Origin: Burkholderiales bacterium
Lineage (GTDB): Bacteria; Pseudomonadota; Gammaproteobacteria; Burkholderiales; JAEUOS01
Length of the DNA: 7,467 nucleotides
Assembly: GCA_947456845.1 (NCBI GenBank)
Contig: CANGUJ010000182.1
Location: 1 to 7,467 of the forward strand
Reading direction: 5' to 3'
The translations under genes were made by a program, and so were the position numbers. Below the pieces are notes generated by a model. That model saw only the letters and a program-made list of their open reading frames with translations, searched no databases and was not told the DNA's origin. Positions within the stretch are counted from its first letter, which is position 1. Each line of letters begins with the position of its first letter. Below, in pieces: positions 1-5,764 of the stretch.

Positions 1-1505
1 ATGCTGACCTTCTCGTCCTCGGTATAGCCGGACAGGCGGATGATTTCCATCCGGTCCATCAGCGGCGCCGGAATGTTCATGGTGTTCGCGGTTGCGACGA
101 ACATCACCTCCGAGAGGTCGTAGTCGACCTCGACATAGTGGTCGGCAAAGGTGTGGTTCTGTTCCAGATAAGGCACTTCGAGCAGGGCCGACGACGGGTC
201 GCCGCGAAAATCCATGCCCATCTTGTCGATCTCGTCCAACAGGAACAAGGGGTTCTTGACAGCCACCTTGGTCATGTTCTGGAGAATCTTGCCGGGCATG
301 GACCCGATGTAGGTGCGCCGATGGCCGCGGATTTCCGCCTCGTCGCGCACACCGCCCAAGGCCATGCGGACGAACTTGCGGTTCGTGGCACGCGCGATCG
401 ATTGGCCGAGCGAGGTCTTGCCTACGCCCGGCGGCCCTACCAGGCATAGGATGGGCGCCTTGACACGGTCGACACGCTGCTGGACCGCAAGGTACTCAAG
501 GATGCGCTCCTTGACCTTGTCAAGACCGTAGTGATCTTCATTCAACACTTTATCTGCATTCGACAAGTCGTTGTTTACACGACTTTTTTTCTTCCAAGGA
601 AGGTTGCAGAGCGTGTCGATATAATTGCGAATGACGGTCGCTTCGGCTGACATCGGCGACATCAGCTTGAGTTTCTTGAATTCGGCTTCGGCCTTCTTGC
701 GCGCATCCTTCGGCATCTGCGCCTTCTTGATGCGCTTTTCCATCTCCTCGAGGTCGGCGCCCTCCTCGCCTTCGCCGAGTTCCTTCTGGATGGCCTTGAC
801 CTGCTCGTTCAGATAGTACTCGCGCTGGCTTTTCTCCATCTGGCGCTTGACCCGGCCGCGGATGCGCTTTTCGACCTGCAGGATGTCGAGTTCGCCTTCC
901 AGGGCGGAGAGCAGATGTTCGAGCCGTTTCTGGACGTCGAACATCTCGAGGATTTCCTGTTTCTGCTCGAGTTTGAGGGGCAGATGGGCGGCGATGGTGT
1001 CGGCCAACCGTCCAGCGTCATCGATGCCGCCCAGGGAGGTCAGGATCTCGGGGGGGATCTTCTTGTTCAGTTTGACGTACTGGTCGAACTGCTGGACGAT
1101 GGCGCGGCGCAGAGCTTCGATTTCCGGCGTGGAGTCGAAGTCCGCGGTTATGCTCGCTGCGTTGCAGACAAAGTGGCTGCGGGCATCTTCGACGCCGGCG
1201 ATCTGGGCGCGCTGCACCCCTTCGACCAGAACCTTCACGGTGCCGTCGGGCAGCTTGAGCATCTGCAGGATGTTGGCGGCACAGCCCACCGAGTACATGT
1301 CGCCGGCTTCGGGCTCATCCTTCGCGGCGGATCGTTGGGCCACCAGCATGATGCTCTTCCCGGCTTCCATGGCTAGTTCGAGTGCCTTGATGGACTTCGG
1401 GCGGCCGACGAACAGGGGTATCACCATGTGGGGAAACACCACCACATCGCGCAGCGGCAGCAGCGGGAGTTGCAGTGCTTCGTTGTTTTCCGTCATGCCT
1501 GACAT
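1..1505 (-). CDS. lon: Lon ATP-dependent protease (LonA type), N-terminal 501 codons, C-terminus beyond window
   Basis: Lon is a cytoplasmic homo-oligomeric AAA+ serine protease that degrades misfolded and regulatory proteins. Translation shows the N-terminal substrate-binding LON domain (begins near residue 12 with LPLLPLRDVVVFPHMVIPLF), a charged coiled-coil linker (about 210-290), then the AAA+ module. Walker A GPPGVGKT is at residues 357-364, the pore-loop motif RTYIGSMPGK follows, and Walker B LLDEID is at about 421-426, within one residue of E. coli Lon numbering. The frame is open to the edge, which it reaches at DRMEIIRLSGYTEDEKVS; the small AAA subdomain and the Ser-Lys protease domain lie outside. 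ATG 1505 is preferred over the in-frame ATG 1496 because GAAAGG lies 9 nt upstream of it. Oddity: the usual LLEVLDPEQN reads LLEVPYLEQN (residues 445-447 altered). lon follows clpX after 129 nt containing a terminator candidate, so it probably has its own promoter, which I could not identify. Confidence 0.97.
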   Translation of the reverse strand, partial: MSGMTENNEALQLPLLPLRDVVVFPHMVIPLFVGRPKSIKALELAMEAGKSIMLVAQRSAAKDEPEAGDMYSVGCAANILQMLKLPDGTVKVLVEGVQRAQIAGVEDARSHFVCNAASITADFDSTPEIEALRRAIVQQFDQYVKLNKKIPPEILTSLGGIDDAGRLADTIAAHLPLKLEQKQEILEMFDVQKRLEHLLSALEGELDILQVEKRIRGRVKRQMEKSQREYYLNEQVKAIQKELGEGEEGADLEEMEKRIKKAQMPKDARKKAEAEFKKLKLMSPMSAEATVIRNYIDTLCNLPWKKKSRVNNDLSNADKVLNEDHYGLDKVKERILEYLAVQQRVDRVKAPILCLVGPPGVGKTSLGQSIARATNRKFVRMALGGVRDEAEIRGHRRTYIGSMPGKILQNMTKVAVKNPLFLLDEIDKMGMDFRGDPSSALLEVPYLEQNHTFADHYVEVDYDLSEVMFVATANTMNIPAPLMDRMEIIRLSGYTEDEKVS

Positions 1506-1593
1506 GTTGTTACGCCTTTCTGTTGCAGAACCTGAGAGCACCTTGAAGATCGTATCTGAGGGCGGCAAGCCCGATCCGCAAGCCCTGCGCCTC

Positions 1594-1623
1594 CACAAAC
1601 GACAAGCGCGCCGTGAGGCGCGC
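1594..1623 (-). terminator. Candidate intrinsic terminator after clpX
   Basis: On the minus strand, 11 nt after the clpX stop codon, GCGCGCC and GGCGCGC form a perfect 7-bp GC stem around a 4-nt loop (1606-1623). It is followed by the moderately T-rich TTGTCGTTTGT (about 1595-1605). The T-tract is interrupted, so termination may be partial. The position between clpX and lon suggests it separates the tig-clpP-clpX transcript from lon. Confidence 0.5.
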
Positions 1624-1634
1624 CTGGCACATGA

Positions 1635-2900
1635 TTATTGCGCCGATGCGACCTTTGGCGCCTCCGAATAAATGAGGATTGGCGGCCCGTCTCCGGTGAT
1701 TGCATTCTCTTCCACCACGACCTTGCTCACGTTTTGCGCGCTGGGAAGCTCGTACATGGTGTCAAGCAGGGATTGTTCGATGATGGACCGCAGTCCGCGC
1801 GCGCCCGTCTTGCGCTTGAGCGCCTTCCTGGCGATGGCTGCCAGCGCGCCCGGTCGGATATCGAGTTCCGCACCTTCCATCTGGAACAGCTTCTGGTACT
1901 GCTTGACCAACGCGTTCTTGGGCTCGATCAGGATCTCGATCAGGGCCGCCTCGTCGAGTTCGTTGAGCGTGGCCACCACGGGCAGACGCCCGACAAGTTC
2001 GGGAATCAGGCCGAACTTGATGAGGTCTTCCGGCTCCACGTCGCGCAGCGTGTCGGAGAGGTTCTTGTCGGACAATTGCTTGACCTCGGCGCCGAAGCCG
2101 ATGCCGCCCTTCTCCGAGCGGTTGCGGATGACTTTTTCTAGGCCATCAAATGCACCGCCGCAAATGAACAGGATATTGGTGGTGTCGACCTGGACGAAAT
2201 CCTGGTTCGGGTGTTTGCGTCCGCCTTGCGGCGGGACCGATGCGATCGTACCCTCGACCAGTTTCAGCAGTGCCTGCTGGACCCCTTCTCCAGACACATC
2301 GCGGGTAATCGACGGATTGTCCGACTTGCGGGAAATCTTGTCGATTTCGTCGATGTAGACGATGCCCTTTTGAGCCTTTTCGATCTCGTAGTTGCAGTTC
2401 TGCAACAGCTTCTGGATGATGTTCTCGACATCCTCGCCCACATACCCGGCCTCGGTGAGCGTGGTTGCATCGGCGATCACGAACGGCACGTTGAGCAGGC
2501 GTGCGAGCGTCTGCGCGAGCAGCGTCTTGCCCGAACCGGTCGGACCGACCAGCAGGATGTTGCTCTTGGCCAGTTCGACGTCGTCGGTCTTGCCGATATG
2601 CTTGAGGCGCTTATAGTGGTTGTACACCGCCACGGAAAGAATCCGCTTGGCGGTTTCCTGGCCGATCACATAGGAATCCAGGATGGTGCAGATCTCCTGC
2701 GGCGTGGGCAGGTCCGATTTCGCCGGCCGGGCGGGGTCCGCGCCCGCCGTCTCGTCCCGGATGATGTCGTTGCAAAGCTCGATACACTCGTCGCAGATGA
2801 ACACCGATGGGCCGGCGATGAGCTTTCTTACTTCGTGCTGGCTCTTGCCGCAAAACGAGCAGTAGAGCAGTTTTTCGCCGCTGGCTTTCTTGTCCGACAT
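1635..2900 (-). CDS. clpX: ClpX, ATP-dependent unfoldase subunit of the ClpXP protease
   Basis: ClpX is a hexameric cytoplasmic AAA+ unfoldase that recognises tagged substrates and threads them into ClpP. The 421-aa product is close to the E. coli length of 424. The N-terminal zinc-binding domain has Cys14, Cys17, Cys36 and Cys39. The AAA+ core has Walker A GPTGSGKT (119-126), pore loop GYVGE (152-156), Walker B VYIDEID (181-187), the RKH loop (228-230), the arginine-finger region GR305, and sensor 2 GAR368. The ClpP-docking IGF loop is present at 267-269. All key residues are intact, so it should be active. It lies 108 nt downstream of clpP on the same strand, with a large inverted repeat in that gap. 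There is no recognisable Shine-Dalgarno before the ATG (the upstream bases read CCTCACTTCCG), but the start is fixed by the conserved N-terminus. A terminator candidate follows. Confidence 0.99.
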   Translation of the reverse strand: MSDKKASGEKLLYCSFCGKSQHEVRKLIAGPSVFICDECIELCNDIIRDETAGADPARPAKSDLPTPQEICTILDSYVIGQETAKRILSVAVYNHYKRLKHIGKTDDVELAKSNILLVGPTGSGKTLLAQTLARLLNVPFVIADATTLTEAGYVGEDVENIIQKLLQNCNYEIEKAQKGIVYIDEIDKISRKSDNPSITRDVSGEGVQQALLKLVEGTIASVPPQGGRKHPNQDFVQVDTTNILFICGGAFDGLEKVIRNRSEKGGIGFGAEVKQLSDKNLSDTLRDVEPEDLIKFGLIPELVGRLPVVATLNELDEAALIEILIEPKNALVKQYQKLFQMEGAELDIRPGALAAIARKALKRKTGARGLRSIIEQSLLDTMYELPSAQNVSKVVVEENAITGDGPPILIYSEAPKVASAQ

Positions 2901-2941
2901 CGGAAGTGAGGTTTACCGGAAAGTGTTTGCGTAGCTTAGGC

Positions 2942-2995
2942 CATCCGCCACCCGCAGCGCAAGCCTGAATGAAAAATACGGCTGCGGCGCGGATG
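2942..2995 (-). repeat. Imperfect inverted repeat in the clpP-clpX intergenic region
   Basis: CATCCGC (2942-2948) pairs with GCGGATG (2989-2995), and CCGCAGC (2952-2958) pairs with GCTGCGG (2981-2987). That gives 14 GC-rich base pairs, interrupted only by a 3-nt versus 1-nt internal loop, around a 22-nt loop. In the minus-strand transcript it starts 13 nt after the clpP stop and ends 41 nt before the clpX ATG. Possible roles are RNA processing, 3' stabilisation of clpP mRNA or partial attenuation before clpX. No T-tract follows the closing arm, so a standard terminator is unlikely. Confidence 0.6.
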
Positions 2996-3008
2996 CACGA
3001 ACGGGACG

Positions 3009-3668
3009 TTATTCGCCGCGTTTGCCCAGTACCTTGTCGACAATGCCAAACGCCTTGGCATCTTCGGCCGAAAGGAAATTGTCGCGGTCGGTGTCCTTTT
3101 CGATCCTCTCGACCGGCTGGCCGGTATGGAAGGCCATCAACTCGTTGAGCTTTTTCTTCAGCCCCATGACCTCCTTCGCGTGGATCTCGATATCGGACGC
3201 CTGGCCCTGGAATCCGGCCGAGGGCTGGTGGATCATCACGCGAGAGTTGGGCAGGCAGAAGCGCTTATCCTTTGCCCCCGCGGCGAGCAGGAATGCGCCC
3301 ATGCTGGCGGCCTGCCCGATGCAAAGGGTCGACACTTGCGGCTTGATGAACTGCATCGTGTCGTAGATCGCCAGCCCCGCGGTGACAGACCCGCCGGGCG
3401 AGTTGATATAGAAGGATATGTCCTTTTCGGGGTTTTCCGACTCAAGGAAAAGCAACTGCGCAACGATCAGGTTAGCGCCCATGTCCTCGACCGGGCCCAC
3501 CAGGAACACCACCCGCTCCTTGAGCAGGCGGGAGTAGATATCGTACGCGCGCTCGCCACGGCCGCTCTGCTCGATCACCATCGGCACCAGGCCCAGGGCG
3601 CGCGGGTCGCCCGCGCCGGTGTCGTGCACGTACTGCTGGAAACGCTGGAAATGCAGATCCGATCTCAT
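3009..3668 (-). CDS. clpP: ClpP, proteolytic subunit of the Clp protease
   Basis: ClpP is a serine peptidase that forms a double heptameric chamber and partners with ClpX (and with ClpA where present). The 219-aa product carries the full Ser-His-Asp triad: Ser122 in GQAASMGAFLL, His147 in RVMIHQPS and Asp196 in DTDRDNFLS. The 25- and 49-residue spacing equals that of the E. coli enzyme. The oxyanion-loop motif INSPGGSVTAG is at about 89-99. By alignment of GLVPMVIEQ with the processed E. coli N-terminus, the mature protein should begin at about Gly26, which makes the active-site serine mature residue 97. The 25-residue propeptide would be longer than the 14 residues in E. coli. ATG 3668 is preceded by AAGGA at 11 nt. 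The gene starts 39 nt after tig, so the two are probably cotranscribed, and clpX follows. Confidence 0.99.
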   Translation of the reverse strand: MRSDLHFQRFQQYVHDTGAGDPRALGLVPMVIEQSGRGERAYDIYSRLLKERVVFLVGPVEDMGANLIVAQLLFLESENPEKDISFYINSPGGSVTAGLAIYDTMQFIKPQVSTLCIGQAASMGAFLLAAGAKDKRFCLPNSRVMIHQPSAGFQGQASDIEIHAKEVMGLKKKLNELMAFHTGQPVERIEKDTDRDNFLSAEDAKAFGIVDKVLGKRGE

Positions 3669-3707
3669 TGCTTTGCCATTCCTTGATTTGCGGGGTTCAC
3701 GGCGGCC

Positions 3708-5018
3708 TCAGGCTCGACCCATCAGTTCGTCGAACGAAACGGTCAGGTCCGTCACCTTGCCCTTGCCGAGCACGAAGTTAACAACGTTTTCCTCGAGAGC
3801 CAACGCTTCGACTTCCGAGAGGCGCTGCTTGTCGCTGTAGTACCAGCGCACGACTTCGGACGGGTCTTCGTAACTCTGGGCAAACTCGTCGATGACGGCG
3901 CGAACCTGATCCGGCCTCGCTTCCAGACCGTTGGATTTGACCAGTTCATTGAGTATCAAGCCGAGCGAAACGCGCTTTTTGGCCTGTTCCTGGAACATGT
4001 CAGGCGGCAACGGCACATCCTGCTTGACGCCTCGCTGCGCCAGATCGGCGCGCGCCTGTTCGATCAGACGCTCGACATCCATCGAGATCAGCGCCTTGGG
4101 GGCTTCGAGCCTGACGTTTTCGTACAGCGCCTGCATGACGCCGCCCTTCAGGCGCGCCTGCAGCCGCTTCTTGACCTCGCGCTCCAGATTGGCGCGAATG
4201 TCCGCCTTCATCTTGGCGATTTCACCGTCAGCGACGCCGAGGGATTTCGCAAACTCCGCGTCGAGCGCGGGCAACACACCGCCCTCGATCTTCTTCATGG
4301 TGATGGTGAATTGCGCGGTCTTGCCGGCCACTTCCTTGCCCTGATAGTCCGCAGGGAACGCAAGGTCGAAGGTTTTCGCCTCGCCCTCGGCCATACCGAC
4401 GGCGGCGGTGTCGAAAGCGGGCAACATCTGCCCGGCGCCGACTTCAAAAGCGAAGTCGCTGGCGGTCCCGCCATCGAATGCAATGCCGTCGATCTTGCCG
4501 ACGAAATCAACAGTCACCCGGTCGCCGGCCGCACTCGGGCGCGACACCGGTTCGTATCTCACCCGCTGCTTGCGCAGGGTTTCCACGGTCTGCTCCACAT
4601 CGGCATCCGAGACGGCGGTTTGCGGCCGCTCGATGGAAAGCAGCGAGAGGTCTCCGATCACAACCTCAGGATATACCTCGAAGGTTGCGACGAATTCGAA
4701 GGTCGCGTCATTGGCCGCGCCCTCGGCCTGCGCCTTGGGTTCGATGTGTGGATAACCGGCGACCCGCAGTTTTTGTTCGGTCACCGCTTCGCTGAAATTC
4801 TTCTGGATCGCGTCGCCGATGACTTCGGAGCGCACTTGCGGCCCGTACTGCGTGGCAACGATGCGTAGCGGCACTTTGCCTGGGCGGAATCCCTGCATTC
4901 GGACAGTGCGACTCATGCGCTGCAGGCGGCTGGCGACCTCTTTCTCGATCTGATCTGCCGGAATGGACAAGTTGATTCGGCGCTCAAGCGCGCTGACGGT
5001 CTCGACGGTCACTGCCAT
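3708..5018 (-). CDS. tig: Trigger factor, ribosome-associated chaperone and peptidyl-prolyl isomerase
   Basis: Trigger factor binds ribosomal protein L23 at the exit tunnel and holds nascent chains; it also has FKBP-type prolyl isomerase activity. The product from ATG 5018 is 436 aa (432 in E. coli). The N-terminal ribosome-binding domain (about 1-115) has the signature GFRPGKVP at 43-50. The FKBP-like PPIase domain spans about 155-240 (from GDRVTVDFVGKIDG to GKTAQFTITMKKI), and the remaining helical region forms the C-terminal chaperone arms. The open frame extends upstream to 5081, but those codons are antisense-free read-through of the tRNA-Leu 3' half, and family members begin MAVTVET, so 5018 is chosen. 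The leader is only 33 nt after the tRNA CCA end and has no recognisable Shine-Dalgarno. clpP follows after 39 nt. Confidence 0.98.
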   Translation of the reverse strand: MAVTVETVSALERRINLSIPADQIEKEVASRLQRMSRTVRMQGFRPGKVPLRIVATQYGPQVRSEVIGDAIQKNFSEAVTEQKLRVAGYPHIEPKAQAEGAANDATFEFVATFEVYPEVVIGDLSLLSIERPQTAVSDADVEQTVETLRKQRVRYEPVSRPSAAGDRVTVDFVGKIDGIAFDGGTASDFAFEVGAGQMLPAFDTAAVGMAEGEAKTFDLAFPADYQGKEVAGKTAQFTITMKKIEGGVLPALDAEFAKSLGVADGEIAKMKADIRANLEREVKKRLQARLKGGVMQALYENVRLEAPKALISMDVERLIEQARADLAQRGVKQDVPLPPDMFQEQAKKRVSLGLILNELVKSNGLEARPDQVRAVIDEFAQSYEDPSEVVRWYYSDKQRLSEVEALALEENVVNFVLGKGKVTDLTVSFDELMGRA

Positions 5019-5051
5019 GATGATTTTCGGGAAATAAAGGGAGTTCGGGGG

Positions 5052-5136
5052 TGGTGCGAAAGGCGGGACTCGAACCCGCACGCCTTGCGGCGCTGGAACC
5101 TAAATCCAGTGCGTCTACCAGTTCCGCCACCTTCGC
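5052..5136 (-). tRNA. tRNA-Leu, anticodon UAG, with encoded CCA
   Basis: The minus strand folds as a class II tRNA of 85 nt including a genomically encoded CCA (5052-5054). The acceptor 5' arm GCGAAGG pairs with CTTTCGC with one G-U wobble. The anticodon stem CTGGA/TCCAG closes the loop TTTAGGT, giving anticodon TAG, which reads CUA/CUN leucine codons. A variable arm (GCGCCGCAAGGCGT region) and T-arm GCGGGTTCGAGTCCCGC are present. It sits 33 nt upstream of tig on the same strand and probably shares its primary transcript. Confidence 0.97.
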
Positions 5137-5138
5137 GG

Positions 5139-5159
5139 GAAGCGACGACAATCGTCTTC
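5139..5159 (-). other. Imperfect hairpin just upstream of the tRNA-Leu 5' end
   Basis: GAAG (5139-5142) and ACGA (5145-5148) pair with TCGT (5152-5155) and CTTC (5156-5159) around a 3-nt loop. This gives 8 bp with a 2-nt bulge, ending 2 nt before the mature tRNA 5' end. It may be part of the tRNA precursor leader trimmed by RNase P. The role is inferred only. Confidence 0.35.
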
Positions 5160-5179
5160 GAGGCAAACGCTACGGTGCC

Positions 5180-5194
5180 ATGAAGATTCTTCAT
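5180..5194. promoter_or_regulatory. Perfect 15-nt dyad in the divergent intergenic region (possible operator)
   Basis: ATGAAGATTCTTCAT is a perfect palindrome with 7-bp arms around a single central base, 44 nt upstream of the tRNA-Leu 5' end. The surrounding region (5137-5379) separates the tRNA-tig-clpP unit from the plus-strand genes and must hold their promoters. A -10-like TAAAAT lies on the minus strand at 5214-5219, but no good -35 is spaced from it. The dyad would sit just downstream of such a start site, where a repressor could act. It does not match an operator I can name (it is not CIRCE). Confidence 0.35.
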
Positions 5195-5379
5195 TGCTCA
5201 TCGCAAAACCAAAATTTTACTCCAAACAGCCCCTGCGCGCTCAGCAAATCCGCGATCGACGACGCACCAGCGCGATATGGGGGGCTAAAGTCCGCCTGAT
5301 CGCCGATTGCAACCGCCGGCAGCACAAATAACCTCGCGGCAGAACCTTTTCAACAAATACTCATTGAAAGCCGCGAATC

Positions 5380-5754
5380 ATGGCCCACTCGCGAAACACC
5401 TTGCTGTTGCTTGCCCAACTTGCGACCCGCATGCGCCGCGCAACCCTGCGCACCATCGATGTGCAGTACATGAGCATGAGCGCACGCTATGCCGACCATG
5501 TGCTCGGCATCGCCCTGCAGGCGCAGGACGTGCAATTGAAGGCTCTCGGCGCACTTCTGCGCCACGACTTTTTCGGCCCGGCGGGCCTGTTTCCCGGCGG
5601 ACGCATGCTGTGGTGCGGGATCGAAGCCGACAGCGAGGCCGGCAACGCCGATGCCGGACCGGAGACACTCGACTTCAGCGCGCCACCGCCGTCCGGCGAC
5701 GCGCATGCCGCCCTGCGTTCTAGGCTTCCGATGGCACAAGCGCAGCGCGCCTGA
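5380..5754 (+). CDS. Small protein of unknown function (124 aa)
   Basis: I do not recognise this protein. The N-terminal half (about 1-65) is rich in Leu, Ala and Arg and looks helical and amphipathic (LLLLAQLATRMRR, then ADHVLGIALQAQDVQLKALG). A Gly/Phe-rich stretch HDFFGPAGLFPGGRMLWCG follows, then an acidic, Pro/Ala-rich and probably disordered tail. No signal peptide or clear transmembrane segment is visible. Codon third positions are mostly G or C, as in neighbouring genes, which supports real coding. A weak GAAAG lies 9 nt before ATG 5380. Its stop falls 10 nt before the start of the response-regulator gene, so the two are probably cotranscribed and translationally linked. The function may relate to that signalling protein, but this is inference from position only. 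Confidence 0.7.
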   Translation: MAHSRNTLLLLAQLATRMRRATLRTIDVQYMSMSARYADHVLGIALQAQDVQLKALGALLRHDFFGPAGLFPGGRMLWCGIEADSEAGNADAGPETLDFSAPPPSGDAHAALRSRLPMAQAQRA

Positions 5755-5764
5755 CCGCCACCGG

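Noticed and set aside
1494..1496. Second in-frame ATG as the lon start
   Set aside because: GAAAGG is 9 nt from ATG 1505 but 18 nt from ATG 1496, so the upstream codon is the better start.
847..1671. Long plus-strand open frame (274 aa) opposite lon
   Set aside because: It is antisense to the clearly conserved Lon coding frame, has Ser/Arg/Met-rich composition typical of a GC-rich shadow frame, and shows no domain.
2926..2962. Possible clpX promoter (TTGCGC and TAAGCT, 18 nt apart, minus strand)
   Set aside because: The -10 matches only three of six bases and the elements fall within the inverted repeat arm, so support is too weak to annotate.
3665..3679. Four-codon mini-ORF (MAKQ) whose TGA overlaps the clpP ATG
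   Set aside because: The AAGGA lies directly against its ATG, too close to initiate there, but well spaced for clpP; it is most likely chance.
5019..5081. 21-codon N-terminal extension of tig
   Set aside because: The extension is translated tRNA-Leu sequence (the RVRVPPFAPP-type artefact), and the conserved trigger factor N-terminus begins at the ATG at 5018.
5307..5334. Possible plus-strand promoter (TTGCAA and TAACCT, 16 nt apart) before the 124-aa gene
   Set aside because: The -10 match is poor (three of six) and the spacing is not ideal; no better candidate was found either.
5651..5764. 38-codon N-terminal extension of the response regulator
   Set aside because: It overlaps the 124-aa gene in another frame, is Arg/His/Pro-rich, and precedes the receiver fold, which needs only the ATG at 5765.
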